DNA of 64,000 bases from Prauserella endophytica. Lineage in GTDB: Bacteria; Actinomycetota; Actinomycetes; Mycobacteriales; Pseudonocardiaceae. The notes beneath the pieces were generated by a model. The model made no database searches and was not told the origin of the DNA. It saw nothing but the letters and a program-made list of their open reading frames with translations. Below, piece after piece: positions 41,860-53,082 of the stretch. The stretch lies in the NCBI RefSeq assembly GCF_005146945.1, contig NZ_SWMS01000022.1, positions 42,528-106,527 on the forward strand, written 5' to 3'. How positions within the stretch are numbered: position 1 is the stretch's first letter; the number at the start of each line of letters is the position of its first letter. Position numbers and translations under genes: made by a program.

Positions 41860-42819
41860 TCAGGCGACTTCGAGCAGGGTCTTGCCGATCGTGTCGCGCG
41901 ACTCGATCGCCGCGTGCGCCTCGGCCGCGCGCGCCAGCGGGAACCGTTGCCCGATCACCGGGCGCAAGCGGCCCGCCGCGGCCTCGGCCAGCGCCGTGAC
42001 GGCGAACCCCCGCAGCTCCTGCGGCGTCCCGCCGATTCCCCACCCCACCGACACCCCGCGCTCGGCGGCGAGCTCCTCGGCGATCTCGGTCGGAGCCCCG
42101 CTGGCCGCGCCGAACGTGACCATGCGGCCGCCGCGCTCGACCAGTTCGAACGCCGCCCCGCCGACGTCGCCGCCCACCGCGTCGAAGACGACGTCAACAC
42201 CCCCGACGGCCTCGCGCACGCGGTCCGCCCAGTCCGGCTTGCGGTAGTCAACGGTGAACTCCGCGCCGAGTTCCCAGGCCAGCTCGAGCTTGCGGTCCCC
42301 GCCCGCAGCGGCGACAACGAGCGCGCCCGCGTTGTTGGCGAGCTGGACCAGCAGGCTGCCCACCCCGCCGCCCGCGGCCTCGACGAGCACCCGCTCGCCC
42401 GGCCGCAGCCCGGCGCCGTGCGTGAGCATCACCGCCGTGCGCCCGTCGGCCAGCAGCGCCACCGCGTCGTCGAGCTCGAGCCCCTCCGGCACCTCCACCA
42501 CCATCGCCGCGTCGGCGACCGCCCGTTCGGCGTAACCCCCGTGCCCGCCGAGCGAGCTCACCACCCGCCTGCCCGCCAGCCCGGGATCGACGCCCTCTCC
42601 GACCCTGCTGATCACCCCGCCGACGCCGTTGCCGGGAATCACGGGCGGCTCGATCCGGAACGGGCCGAAACCGTTACGGCGGAACTGGGTCTCGACGAAC
42701 GTGATGTTCGCGAACGCCACCTCGATCAGCACCTGCCCCGGCCCCGGCTCCGGGTCGGGGGCCTCCCCCGCGACCAGCACCTGTGGCTCGCCGAACTCCT
42801 TCAGCCAGACCGCTCTCAT
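41860..42819 (-). CDS. NADPH:quinone oxidoreductase (zinc-less MDR family)
   Basis: 319 residues. An N-terminal GroES-like domain with GNGVGGVISRVGEGV precedes the nucleotide-binding domain with EAAGGGVGSLLVQLA. The usual structural-zinc cysteines are absent, as in quinone reductases. It reduces quinones or enones with NADPH. Its promoter has a SoxR-like box, which fits a redox-cycling stress response: SoxR of Streptomyces controls reductases of this kind. ATG at 42819. Confidence 0.85.
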   Translation of the reverse strand: MRAVWLKEFGEPQVLVAGEAPDPEPGPGQVLIEVAFANITFVETQFRRNGFGPFRIEPPVIPGNGVGGVISRVGEGVDPGLAGRRVVSSLGGHGGYAERAVADAAMVVEVPEGLELDDAVALLADGRTAVMLTHGAGLRPGERVLVEAAGGGVGSLLVQLANNAGALVVAAAGGDRKLELAWELGAEFTVDYRKPDWADRVREAVGGVDVVFDAVGGDVGGAAFELVERGGRMVTFGAASGAPTEIAEELAAERGVSVGWGIGGTPQELRGFAVTALAEAAAGRLRPVIGQRFPLARAAEAHAAIESRDTIGKTLLEVA

Positions 42820-42849
42820 GACACCCCTTCCGTGTGTGCCCAGCCTGCG

Positions 42850-42869
42850 ACCTCGACTTAGCTAGAGGT
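42850..42869 (-). promoter_or_regulatory. SoxR/MerR-like box of the quinone oxidoreductase gene
   Basis: ACCTCGACTTAGCTAGAGGT, inverted repeat with two mismatched pairs. Read on the minus strand it begins TTGACCTC and is followed by GCAGGCTGG, the same layout as at 28832-28851. Confidence 0.6.
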
Positions 42870-42989
42870 CAAGCCCTTGTGCTGCGGCAACCACCATGGG
42901 GGACCAGCATTGTTGTGCGCCCACGATGACACCGCCGTCCGGGTGGTTCACCGTGGGCAGCAACACCGCACCGAACGCAGGAGGAAGCC

Positions 42990-44077
<1,088 letters not shown>

Positions 44078-44096
<19 letters not shown>

Positions 44097-44635
44097 TCGC
44101 TGTCGGCGGGCGGCACCCCGTCCGGCCAGACGCACGGCGAAGAGGCGCCCAGCGACAGGTCACCCTCGACACTCTGCTGCACCGACATCCGGAACGCGTC
44201 GTCGCTGTTCTCGACGGAAACGAACCTGTCCGGCGCCGACCGCTTGTCGGTGAGCACGCGGTACCCGCTGGCGTTCCAGTGGTCGTACAGAGCGTCGACG
44301 AACTCGGCGTTCCGCTCCGAGGGCAGGCCGTCGAGCCAGTAGGTCTTGCCGACCTCGTACCGGCCGAGTGGGCCGTTGTCAGTGGGATCGAGGCACTCGG
44401 CGGAATCGTCACGGAGCACCTCCAGTGTTGGCCGCACCGGCAGGGCCGCGACCGCACGATCGATGTGTTCCTGCGCCCGCCGCGCGGCCTGCTCTCCGGT
44501 CATCGTTCGCATCTCGTCCCCATTTCCCGGCGACGGCCGCTCCGTAGTCGACCGGCCCTCATTGTCGTCGCCGCCGCCGTCTCCACACGCCGCGAGCAAC
44601 AGCAGGCACGCCAGAACGGCCATCCTCCGGATCAA
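44078..44635 (-). CDS. Putative lipoprotein
   Basis: 185 residues from a TTG at 44635, chosen because AGGAGG ends eight bases upstream; GTG at 44644 overlaps that site and ATG at 44623 is also possible. A lipoprotein signal is clear: [18 protein letters not shown] with lipobox LAAC. The mature part is acidic, with [24 protein letters not shown] and a short C-terminal domain. Function unknown. It follows a T7SS-type hydrolase gene by 27 bases and is likely in its operon. Confidence 0.75.
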
Positions 44636-44662
44636 CCCGCACACCTCCTGAGCCGATGCCGA

Positions 44663-46276
44663 TCAGTACGGTTGCCCGCCGACCACGATGGTGCCCATGT
44701 TCCGCAGGGAGGCGGAGTCCGGGTTCCAGTACTCCGAGTGGGCTGCCATCGAGTTTCCGCCGGTGTACCACTCACCTTCGGTTCCGGGGTCGGAGGTGAA
44801 GACCTGCGCGCCGAAGTCCTCGTCGACCGGATCGGGGCCGTGGATCAGCGACGGAGTGAGGCCGATCATGTCGTTCTCCGCGGTACTGGCGTAGATGTTG
44901 GCGTCGTCCGGCACCCGCAGCTCCGACGCGTGGTTCACTCCGACGCCGGGGCTGCCGATGAGCACGACGTTGTCGACGTCCAGCTTCGCACCGTCTCCCT
45001 GCGCCGCGTGACCGATGACGGTCGAACCGTAGCTGTGTCCGATCACCGTGTTGTTCGACCCGCCGCCCTCGTGCGTGGCGCGCAGACCGTCCTGGAAGCC
45101 GCGCAGGTCGGCCGCCGCGTCCTCGGCGTAGTGCCTGTTGGTCGCCTGACCGAGGTCCTGCGGCGCGTCGTAGCCGACCCACGTCACGGCCGCGGTCTCG
45201 CTTCTGTGGGACTGCCGACGGGCCTCGTCGAGAATCAGTTCTCCGCGGTCCAGTTGCCCGCCGATGCCCGCGAGGTTCGAACCGGTCCCGGGCACGGACG
45301 TCACCACGTTGTCCGCGGTGTCCGGATTCCCGGTCGCCACGATGCCGCGGCCGTTGCCCTCGGTGGAGAAGTCGATGAGGTACGACGCCGGCCGGTTCGG
45401 GTCCGGCTCACGGTCGAGCCGCTCGTTGATCGCGTCCATGCCGCCCAGCGTCCGGTCCAGCTGTTCGTACTCCCGTTGCTGGTCCGCGCTGCGGTCGCCC
45501 CCGAGTGCCTCGAGTTCGGAGCGGCGCGCGTCGAGCTCGGCGTACTCCTCGGCGAAGCGGAGCCGGTTGGCACGGTCCCGATCCTCCACCGGGATGCCGT
45601 CCATGCCTCCGATCACGTCGCCGTGCGTGTGGATGGCCGACTCCTGTTCCATCGGCGTCAGCCCGTCCCACCAGCGCTTGATCTCCTCGGGAGACGCGTT
45701 GTCACCGGGAAGGTCGCCCGGGGTGATCACGTTGCCGCTGCCGACGGCTTCGAGCTCGAGCCCGGCCGCGGACGGCATGGCCTCGTCCAGCGCCGCCGAC
45801 GCCACCTGGTCGGCCTCGGCGACCAGCGCGAGCGCGTCGCGGACGACGCCGGTCAGCTCGGCCGCCGTCCGCCGGTCCCGTTCCTTCTCGTCATCGGTGC
45901 GGCTGTCGCCAGGCCCGCCGAACCCGGCACGGACCTCGCCGGACTCCGGGTCGATCGAGAGGACGTAGTTCGACTCGACGGTCTCGACCACACCGTTCAC
46001 CGTGCGCTGGGTCTCGGTGATCGTGTCGGAGAGCTCGCGCAGCTTGGGCGGTATCCGCTCGATGTACTCGGCCGCCTTCTCATAGCCGGCACGGACATCA
46101 TCGAAGTGGGCGCGGGCCACGTCGGCGGCGTCACCGCGCCAGCCGTCGAGCTCGCCGAGCGCGGCCTTGACGTCGCCCGCGGTGGCGGCGAGCTGTCCGG
46201 CGAGCCGGGCCCAGTTGTCGGCGATGTCGTCGAACGCGGCGGCGTCGGCCTCCCGGAGCTGGCGGAAGGACACCAC
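44663..46276 (-). CDS. DUF1023-type alpha/beta hydrolase with WXG-like N-terminus (T7SS effector type)
   Basis: 537 residues. The N-terminal 110 residues are helical with a WxG turn ([29 protein letters not shown]), as in ESX substrates. The C-terminal hydrolase has the nucleophile elbow [15 protein letters not shown] and the DUF1023 segments [14 protein letters not shown] and [14 protein letters not shown]. Acid and His are in the following SxxxxD/H region. Probably a cell-surface or secreted esterase exported by a type VII system encoded elsewhere. GTG start seven bases after the upstream stop. Confidence 0.8.
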   Translation of the reverse strand: MVSFRQLREADAAAFDDIADNWARLAGQLAATAGDVKAALGELDGWRGDAADVARAHFDDVRAGYEKAAEYIERIPPKLRELSDTITETQRTVNGVVETVESNYVLSIDPESGEVRAGFGGPGDSRTDDEKERDRRTAAELTGVVRDALALVAEADQVASAALDEAMPSAAGLELEAVGSGNVITPGDLPGDNASPEEIKRWWDGLTPMEQESAIHTHGDVIGGMDGIPVEDRDRANRLRFAEEYAELDARRSELEALGGDRSADQQREYEQLDRTLGGMDAINERLDREPDPNRPASYLIDFSTEGNGRGIVATGNPDTADNVVTSVPGTGSNLAGIGGQLDRGELILDEARRQSHRSETAAVTWVGYDAPQDLGQATNRHYAEDAAADLRGFQDGLRATHEGGGSNNTVIGHSYGSTVIGHAAQGDGAKLDVDNVVLIGSPGVGVNHASELRVPDDANIYASTAENDMIGLTPSLIHGPDPVDEDFGAQVFTSDPGTEGEWYTGGNSMAAHSEYWNPDSASLRNMGTIVVGGQPY

Positions 46277-46282
46277 GGCGGT

Positions 46283-46591
46283 TCAGTTCGCCGAGCTCAG
46301 CGGAGGCAGCGACTCGACCACCGCGTGCTCCATCCGCTCGTAGCCGTCCGCGGACTCGCGCAGCAGCCCGCCCGCCATGGCCGTTCGCTTGCCCAGGTCG
46401 TCGAGCTGCGACTCCCACAGCGAGGCCAGCGCACCGGCCTTGCCCGTGGTCGCGAAGCCCTGGTTGGCTCCCGCGTGCGGTTCGATTCCGCCGAGGAACT
46501 TCGCCGTGGCCTCGCCCGCCTCGTCGGCGAGTTCGACGAATCGCTCTCCCGCGGCCACCAGGCTCCGCGGGTCCACGCCGTAACCGTCCAT
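46283..46591 (-). CDS. WXG100-like small protein (type VII secretion target)
   Basis: 102 residues from ATG at 46591, with GGGGG four bases upstream. It is an ESX-type helical hairpin: [24 protein letters not shown], then a turn, then [41 protein letters not shown]. The WxG is replaced by LWES. Encoded directly before the DUF1023 hydrolase; the pair resembles an effector with its small helical partner. No ESX machinery is in the window. Confidence 0.75.
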   Translation of the reverse strand: MDGYGVDPRSLVAAGERFVELADEAGEATAKFLGGIEPHAGANQGFATTGKAGALASLWESQLDDLGKRTAMAGGLLRESADGYERMEHAVVESLPPLSSAN

Positions 46592-46985
46592 GGAACCCCC
46601 AGTCGATCCCGAACCGGGCAAACGGTAACCAGGGGGACGGTGAACCGGCAACCGGTTCACCGAGATCGGGGACGAGAGCACAAGAAGGGGCGGCCCGCTC
46701 AACCAGCCTGGGGGTCACCGGGAGCGGGCCGCCACCTACAAGCTTAAGGAATAACTCCAGGGTTCGCTCCCCGGGGGGCATAACTTGGCCGAGTTGTTTC
46801 CTTCAATCAGGCGTTCCGGCTTCGGTGCACCTCCCACACGGGTTGCCGACCTGGCCTTTTCGACCGCTCACCGGCCGAGTGCGGCCCCACCAGGAACCGG
46901 TGGACCTCGCGTGATCGTCCAACCTGGCCGTACGGCAGGATGACCACCGCCACAGCGCAGACGACGAGGGGAAACGAGAGGCAGC
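46592..46985. promoter_or_regulatory. Divergent intergenic region with palindrome and 12-bp hairpin
   Basis: About 390 bases without a gene. GGTGAACCGG-CAA-CCGGTTCACC (46639-46661) is a perfect 10-bp-arm palindrome. Arms 46689-46700 and 46732-46743 form a perfect 12-bp stem with a 31-base loop. TAAGCT on the minus strand (46743-46748) could be a -10 box, putting both structures in the 5' leader of the WXG operon. The remaining part before 46986 shows nothing else recognised. Confidence 0.5.
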
Positions 46986-48080
46986 ATGCACGATGGCAGC
47001 GGCCGCATCGCGGTACAGAACCTCACCAAACAGTTCGGGGCCGTGACCGCGGTACAGAACCTCAGCTTCACGGTTGAGCCCGGGTCGGTCACCGGGTTCC
47101 TCGGCCCGAACGGGGCAGGCAAGACGACGACGTTGCGCATGCTGCTCGGTCTGGTGACGCCCACCGCGGGCGCGGCGACGATCAACGGCAGGCCGCACCA
47201 CCAGCTCGGCAACCCCGCCAGAGTGGTCGGCGCGGTGCTGGAGAACGAGGGCTTCCACCCCAAGCGCACCGCCCGCAACCACCTCCGCGTGTACGCGGCG
47301 GCGATCGGGGTGCCCGACCAGCGCGTGGACGAGATGCTCGGGCTCGTGGGCCTTTCGCCCGCCGCCGACCGCAAGGCGGGCGGGTTCTCGCTCGGTATGC
47401 GCCAGCGGCTCGCGCTCGCGACGGCGCTGCTCGGCGACCCGCAGGTGCTCGTGCTCGACGAGCCGTCGAACGGACTCGACCCCGAGGGCATCGCGTGGCT
47501 GCGCTCGTTCCTGCGCTCGTTCGCCCAGCAGGGGCGCACCGTGCTGGTGTCGAGCCACCTGCTCTCCGAGGTCGAGCAGACGATCGACCAGGTCGTGATC
47601 GTCAGCGCGGGCATGACGCGGTACTACGGCCCGCTGGACCAGCTGCGCGCGAGCCAGCGCTCGCGGGTGCTCGTGCAGCCGGCCGACGCGAACGGTCTCG
47701 TCACGGCGCTGCAGGAGGCGGGGCTCAACCAGGTCGAGCCGACGCAGGACGGCCGCGTCGCCGTGTCCGGCGCGACCGTGCAGCAGATCGGTGACATCGC
47801 CGCGAAGGCGGGCATCGCCGTGTACGGCATGCAGGAGGAGAAGGCCGACCTCGAGCAGCTGTTCTTCCAGCTCACCAGCCCGCAGTACGGCGCGGGCGCG
47901 ACGGCCTACCCGCAACAGCAGCCGTACCAGCAGCAACAGGGGTGGAACGCGCCGCCGCCCGGCTACCAGCAACCGGGTCAACCACCGCAGCAGCCGTACC
48001 AGCAGACCCCGCCGCCCGGCTTCCAGCAGCAGCCGGGACAGCAGCCGGGGCAGCAGCAGGGCTGGGGAGGTCAGCAGTGA
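46986..48080 (+). CDS. ABC transporter ATP-binding protein with Q/P-rich tail
   Basis: 364 residues. The ATPase domain has Walker A LGPNGAGKTTTLRML, signature FSLGMRQRLALA and Walker B VLVLDEPSNGLDPEG. An unusual tail from about residue 300 consists of repeats built of Gln, Pro, Tyr and Gly (PYQQ, PPPGYQQPGQ, PPPGFQQQPGQ). The tail is probably disordered. The stop overlaps the permease ATG by one base (TGATG), so ATPase and permease form one exporter of the DRI/ABC-2 type; substrate unknown. Confidence 0.87.
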   Translation: MHDGSGRIAVQNLTKQFGAVTAVQNLSFTVEPGSVTGFLGPNGAGKTTTLRMLLGLVTPTAGAATINGRPHHQLGNPARVVGAVLENEGFHPKRTARNHLRVYAAAIGVPDQRVDEMLGLVGLSPAADRKAGGFSLGMRQRLALATALLGDPQVLVLDEPSNGLDPEGIAWLRSFLRSFAQQGRTVLVSSHLLSEVEQTIDQVVIVSAGMTRYYGPLDQLRASQRSRVLVQPADANGLVTALQEAGLNQVEPTQDGRVAVSGATVQQIGDIAAKAGIAVYGMQEEKADLEQLFFQLTSPQYGAGATAYPQQQPYQQQQGWNAPPPGYQQPGQPPQQPYQQTPPPGFQQQPGQQPGQQQGWGGQQ

Positions 48081-48967
48081 TGGGTAACCTGATCAAGGCC
48101 GAGATCCGCAAGACGCTGAGCACCAAGAGCTGGTGGGGTCTCATGATCCCCGCGGCGGTCTTCGCGTTCCTGTTCGCGCTCGGCTGGGGCGCGATCACCA
48201 ACGACCTCAACGACTTCCTCGGCAGCTCCGACGCCGAGGAGCTGGCCGGCCTGCTGGGCGTGCAGCTCGGCGAGCTGCCGGTCGGGCTGCTCTCGCTGGC
48301 ACACGGCATCAACATCGGCACGATGTTCCCCGTGATCTTCGGTGTCTTCGCGCTGGCCGGCGAGTACAGCAAGAAGACGATCACCACGACGTTCCTCACC
48401 GCGCCCAACCGCATGTCGGCGCTGAGCGCGAAGATGTTCACCTACATCGGCTGGGGCGTCGCTTACGGCATCCTCATCGTCGCCTTCGCGAGCCTCGCCA
48501 CCGTGCTGACGGTGGACGGCCCCGGGCTGCCGACCGCGAGCCAGTGGCTCGGCGTGCTGGGCGCCGGCATCCTCGCTACGACGCTGGCCACGCTGTTCGG
48601 CATCGGTGTCGGTGCCGTGTGGAACAGTGTCACCGGCGCCACGATCACGCTGACGATCTGGATGCTCGTCGTCGAGAACGTCCTCGTGTTCGTGTCGTTC
48701 GGCTGGTTCGGGATCACCTGGCTCGGCGGCGTGCTGCCGAACGGCACCCTGAACGGCATCGTGGGCGCGATCGGCGCCGAGGCGTTCGGCGCGGCCGGGC
48801 TCTCGGTGCCCGGCGAGCTCGACGAGGACCTGCAATGGCTCCTGCAGTACACGGCGGGCGCTCCCGGCGCGTTCTCGTGGTGGGCCGCGGCGTTGATCTT
48901 CCTCGCCTGGACGATGCTGTTCTTCATCGGCGGCTGGGCCGCCAACCAGCGCAGGGACATCACCTAA
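48080..48967 (+). CDS. ABC-2 type permease
   Basis: 295 residues. An N-terminal cytoplasmic start (MGNLIKAEIRKTLSTKSWW) is followed by about six hydrophobic helices: residues 20-40, 75-95, 125-150, 160-185, 190-215 and 262-290. ABC-2 permeases of this kind work with the ATP-binding protein encoded just upstream. Followed after 19 bases by the fused exporter, with which it may share a transcript. Confidence 0.83.
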   Translation: MGNLIKAEIRKTLSTKSWWGLMIPAAVFAFLFALGWGAITNDLNDFLGSSDAEELAGLLGVQLGELPVGLLSLAHGINIGTMFPVIFGVFALAGEYSKKTITTTFLTAPNRMSALSAKMFTYIGWGVAYGILIVAFASLATVLTVDGPGLPTASQWLGVLGAGILATTLATLFGIGVGAVWNSVTGATITLTIWMLVVENVLVFVSFGWFGITWLGGVLPNGTLNGIVGAIGAEAFGAAGLSVPGELDEDLQWLLQYTAGAPGAFSWWAAALIFLAWTMLFFIGGWAANQRRDIT

Positions 48968-48986
48968 GGAACGAAGGAGGTCGGGA

Positions 48987-51900
48987 GTGTCCGGCAGAGC
49001 GGCGACAACGCTGGACGCTCCCGACCGCAAGGCCGGGTGGATCCGCAGGCTCGCCGCGGCATGCTGGCGGCACCCGGTGCTGGTGGTGCTCTCGCTCGGC
49101 GCGGCCATGCTCGGCGTCGGTCTGCAGGCGGCGAGCCCGTTGTTCGTCAAGGTCGCCGTCGACGACGCGGTCGCGGGTGAGACCGGCAGGCTCGGCTGGC
49201 TCGCCGCCGCGCTCATCGGCCTGCAGCTGCTGACGTTCGGCAGCGCCTTCGCCCGGCGCTACCTCGGCGGACGGCTCGCCCTCGACGTCCAGCACGACCT
49301 GCGCCAGGCCGTGTTCGGCGCGGTGTCCCGCCTCGACGGGGGCAAGCAGGACTCGCTGCGCACCGGCCAGATCGTCTCGCGCGCCATCACCGACCTCCAG
49401 CTCGTGACGGGCGTGCTCATGCAGGTGCCGCTCTCGGCGGGCTCGGTGATCTTCGCGGTGCTCGCGCTCGGCTCGATGCTCGTGCTCTCCCCGCTGCTCA
49501 CGCTCATCGCGCTCGTCGTGGCGCCGGCCGTCGCGATCGTGATCACGGTCAGCAGGCGCAGGCTCTTCCCCGCGACCTGGTCGGCGCAGCAGCGCGCGGC
49601 CGACGTGGCGCAGCAGGTGGAGGAGACCGTCACCGGCGTGCGCGTGGTGAAGGGCTTCGGCCAGGAGGACCGGGAGATCGGCAAGCTCTCCGACGCCGCC
49701 CGCACCTTGTACCGCGAACGTGTGCGCGCCGCGAAGCTCGCCGCGGTGCCCACCGCCACCACCTCGGCGCTGCCCGCCGCGGGCCAGATCGCCGTGCTCG
49801 GCGCGGGCGGGATCATGGCGCTGCACGGGCAGATCAGCCTCGGCACGTTCCTCGCGTTCGCCACCTACGTCTCCGCGCTCATCGGTCCCGCACGGATGCT
49901 GGCGAGCCTCGTGGTGCAGGCGCAGCTCACCCGCGCGGGCGCCGAGCGCGTGCACGAGCTCATCGACGCGCAGCCGGAGGTGCGCGAGCGCCCGGACCCC
50001 CGGCAACTACCCGACGGCCCGCTCGACGTGCGCCTCGACGGTGTCCGCTTCGGCTACACGCGCAGCGAGCCGGTGCTCGACGGCCTCTCTCTGCACGCCA
50101 GACCTGGGGAAACCCTCGCGCTCGTCGGCACCGCGGGCTCGGGCAAGTCCACGATCTCGTTGCTGCTGCCCCGCTTCTACGACGTGCACTCGGGCTCCGT
50201 CCACGTCGGCGGGGTCGACGTGCGCGACGCGCGGCTCACCGAGCTGCGCCGCGCGATCGGCGTGGTATTCGAGGAGGCGTTCCTCTTCTCCACCACGGTG
50301 CGCGACAACATCGCCTACGGCAGGCCGGACGCGAGCGACGAGGAGGTGGTGGCCGCCGCGAAGGCCGCCGAGGCGCACGAGTTCATCAGCGCCCTGCCCG
50401 ACGGCTACCACACGCAGGTCGGCGAGCGAGGCCTGACGCTCTCGGGAGGTCAGCGGCAGCGCCTTGGCCTCGCCAGGGCGCTGCTCACCGACCCGAGGGT
50501 GCTGGTGCTCGACGACGCGACCTCGGCCGTCGACACCGCGACCGAGGCCGCGATCCACGAAACGCTGCGTGCGGTGACGCGCACCCGCACCACGCTGCTC
50601 ATCGCCCACCGGCGTTCCACGCTGTCGCTCGCCGACCGCATCGCCGTGCTCGACGCGGGCAGGGTGGTGGACGTCGGGACGGCCGAGGAGCTGGAAGGGC
50701 GGTGTGCGCTGTTCCGCGACCTCGTGGGCGGCCCCGGCGAGGACGTCGAGGAGGTGCACAGGCAGGACGTGCTCGTGCGCGACGAGTCGGGCGTCACGCC
50801 GCAGCTGTGGCCCGGCCCAGCCGCACACGACGATGTCGACGCGCTCGCAGAGTCGGCCTCGGTCCGGACAACGCAGGCGGCGAGCACCGGCGGCCCCGGT
50901 TCGCGGGCGTCGCTCGACCTCCCGCCGACGCCCGAGCTGCTGCGGCGGGTGCGGGAGCTGCCGCCCGCCACCGGTGAGCCGAGGCTCGGCGAGTCCGATC
51001 CGAGGGCACCCGATCCCGCGTTCCGGCTTGGCAGGCTGCTGCGGCCCGTCCGCGCCCTGCTGGCCGCGGTGATCACGCTCGTGGCGCTCGACGCGCTCGC
51101 CACCATCGCCGTGCCCGCCCTGTACCAACGGGGCGTCGACGACGGCGTGCGGGCGGGAGCGGAGTCCGCGGTGCTGATCGCGGCGGCCGTAGGCGCGCTC
51201 GTGATCGCACTCGACTGGCTCGTGATCGCACTGCAGACCAGGCTCACCGCCCGCACCGGCGAGTCCGTGCTGTACCTGCTGCGCGTGCGCAGCTACTCGC
51301 ACCTGCAACGGCTGGGGCTCGACTACTACGAGCGCGAGCTGGCCGGCCGGATCATGACCAGGATGACCACCGACGTGGACGCGCTGTCGACGTTCTTGCA
51401 GACCGGGCTGGCGACGGCCGTGGTCAGCGTGCTCACGCTCGTCGGCATCGGGGGCGCGCTGGTGATCACGGACGCGGGCCTCGCGCTCTACGCCTTCTCG
51501 GTGCTGCCGGTGCTCGCGGTGGCGACGGTGATCTTCCGCAGGCTCGCCTCGGCCGCGTACAACGAGGCGCGGGAGCGCGTCAGCGCGGTGAACGCGGACA
51601 TGCAGGAGAACGTCACCGGGCTGCGGGTCGCGCAGGCGTACACGCGCGAGGAGCGTTCGGCGCGGGACTTCGCCTCGCGCAGCGACGCCTACCGGCGCTC
51701 GCGCCTGCGGGCTCAGCGGTACGTGGCGACCTACTTTCCGTTCGTCACCCTGCTTTCCGGGACCGCGGCGGCGATCGTGCTGGTCGCGGGCGCCAACCGG
51801 GTCGCCGACGGCACTCTCTCGGTCGGGGTGCTGCTGGCGTTCCTGCTCTACCTGGAGTCGTTCTTCTCGCCGGTTCAGCAGCTGTCGTCGGTGTTCGACG

Positions 51901-52739
51901 GCTACCAGCAGGCCAAGGTCGGCCTCGGCCGGATCGGCGAGCTGCTGCGCACGCCGACGTCGGTGCCGCCGGCCGAACGGCCCGTCGCCGTGCCCGAGCG
52001 GCTGCGCGGCGAGGTGGAGCTGGACGGCGTGCGGTTCGCCTACCCCGGCACCGACGCGCTCGCGCTCGACGACGTGTCACTGCACGTCCCGGCGGGCACC
52101 ACGGTGGCGCTGGTGGGTGCGACCGGGGCCGGGAAGTCCACTGTGGTCAAACTGGTGGCCCGCTTCTACGACGTCACCGGCGGGGTGGTGCGCATCGACG
52201 GCGTCGACGTGCGCGGCTACGACCTGCCGGGCCTGCGCGGCAGGCTCGGCGTGGTGCCGCAGGAGGCGCACCTGTTCTCGGGCACGGTCGCCGACAACGT
52301 CCGCTACGGCCGCCCTTCGGCCACCGACGCCGAGGTGGAGGCCGCGGTGCGGTCGGTGGGAGCGATCGAGGGTGTGGCCGCGCTGCCGGCCGGGTTCCAC
52401 CAGCCGGTCGGCGAGCGCGGGCGTGCTCTCTCGGCGGGGCAGCGCCAGCTCGTCGCGCTCGCCCGCGCGGAGTTGGTGGACCCGGACGTCCTGCTGCTCG
52501 ACGAGGCCACCGCCGCGCTGGACCCGGCGACCGAGACCGCTGTGCTGAAGGCCACCGAGGCCATCGCCAAGAAACGGACCACCTTCGTGGTGGCCCACCG
52601 CCTGGCCACGGCCGCGAGGGCGGACCTCATCGTCGTGCTCGACCACGGCAAGATCGTCGAACAGGGAACCCACGAGGACCTGCTCGCGGCCGGCGGCCAC
52701 TACGCCCACCTGTGGCGCCTCGGAGAGCCGCCCACCTGA
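48987..52739 (+). CDS. Fused ABC exporter (TMD-NBD-TMD-NBD) with asymmetric ATP sites
   Basis: 1250 residues, GTG start after GAAGGAGG. Two type IV exporter halves. NBD1: Walker [11 protein letters not shown] (about 380-390), signature LSGGQRQR, Walker [13 protein letters not shown], with Asp where the catalytic Glu is expected. NBD2: Walker [11 protein letters not shown] (about 1040), signature LSAGQRQL, Walker [13 protein letters not shown]. The first ATP site (Walker motifs of NBD1, signature of NBD2) is thus degenerate, as in heterodimeric exporters. A linker of about 120 residues joins the halves. Substrate unknown, probably a drug or lipid. Confidence 0.9.
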   Translation: MSGRAATTLDAPDRKAGWIRRLAAACWRHPVLVVLSLGAAMLGVGLQAASPLFVKVAVDDAVAGETGRLGWLAAALIGLQLLTFGSAFARRYLGGRLALDVQHDLRQAVFGAVSRLDGGKQDSLRTGQIVSRAITDLQLVTGVLMQVPLSAGSVIFAVLALGSMLVLSPLLTLIALVVAPAVAIVITVSRRRLFPATWSAQQRAADVAQQVEETVTGVRVVKGFGQEDREIGKLSDAARTLYRERVRAAKLAAVPTATTSALPAAGQIAVLGAGGIMALHGQISLGTFLAFATYVSALIGPARMLASLVVQAQLTRAGAERVHELIDAQPEVRERPDPRQLPDGPLDVRLDGVRFGYTRSEPVLDGLSLHARPGETLALVGTAGSGKSTISLLLPRFYDVHSGSVHVGGVDVRDARLTELRRAIGVVFEEAFLFSTTVRDNIAYGRPDASDEEVVAAAKAAEAHEFISALPDGYHTQVGERGLTLSGGQRQRLGLARALLTDPRVLVLDDATSAVDTATEAAIHETLRAVTRTRTTLLIAHRRSTLSLADRIAVLDAGRVVDVGTAEELEGRCALFRDLVGGPGEDVEEVHRQDVLVRDESGVTPQLWPGPAAHDDVDALAESASVRTTQAASTGGPGSRASLDLPPTPELLRRVRELPPATGEPRLGESDPRAPDPAFRLGRLLRPVRALLAAVITLVALDALATIAVPALYQRGVDDGVRAGAESAVLIAAAVGALVIALDWLVIALQTRLTARTGESVLYLLRVRSYSHLQRLGLDYYERELAGRIMTRMTTDVDALSTFLQTGLATAVVSVLTLVGIGGALVITDAGLALYAFSVLPVLAVATVIFRRLASAAYNEARERVSAVNADMQENVTGLRVAQAYTREERSARDFASRSDAYRRSRLRAQRYVATYFPFVTLLSGTAAAIVLVAGANRVADGTLSVGVLLAFLLYLESFFSPVQQLSSVFDGYQQAKVGLGRIGELLRTPTSVPPAERPVAVPERLRGEVELDGVRFAYPGTDALALDDVSLHVPAGTTVALVGATGAGKSTVVKLVARFYDVTGGVVRIDGVDVRGYDLPGLRGRLGVVPQEAHLFSGTVADNVRYGRPSATDAEVEAAVRSVGAIEGVAALPAGFHQPVGERGRALSAGQRQLVALARAELVDPDVLLLDEATAALDPATETAVLKATEAIAKKRTTFVVAHRLATAARADLIVVLDHGKIVEQGTHEDLLAAGGHYAHLWRLGEPPT

Positions 52740-53082
52740 CCCGCCCGCGAGTCCCCCGCTCCAGCCCGCGAGTCCCCCGCTCCAGCCCGCGAGTCCCCCG
52801 CTCCGGTCCGCGAGTTCCGCATCCGAGCGCCGCACTCGGCGTCGGGAACGGGCAACTCGGCGCCAGGAACGGGCAACTCGACGTCGGGAACGGGGGACTC
52901 GCGGGCAGGACGGGGGGACTCGCGAACGGGTGTTCGAGCGCCGTGATCGATCCAGTGAGAAATGCCAACGTCGTGAGGGCTCCGTTGACGGACTTCGATG
53001 ACGGCGCGACGGGCGAGGGGGTTAGCCTGGTAGGCGCGTAATCGGACAACCAGATCGAGACGGATAGAGGCGAGTCCAAGCC
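52740..53082. repeat. Cluster of GCGAGTCCCCCGCTCC direct and inverted repeats
   Basis: Three direct copies of GCGAGTCCCCCGCTCC (52748-52808) and a variant copy are followed by inverted versions (GGGAACGGGGGACTCGCG near 52880-52897, and GGGGGGACTCGCG near 52913-52925), with GGGAACGGGCAACTCG units between. The whole folds into a large imperfect hairpin between the exporter gene and kgd. The last 100 bases before kgd hold its promoter and no repeat. Confidence 0.6.

Noticed and set aside
41797..42861. Frame starting MKATFTALTAVKVAFTAV
   Set aside because: The start is the GAAGGCCACCTT palindrome itself; similar peptides arise at every copy of that repeat.
52740..52934. CRISPR-like array
   Set aside because: Repeats are adjacent or variably spaced, partly inverted, with no unique spacers and no cas genes.
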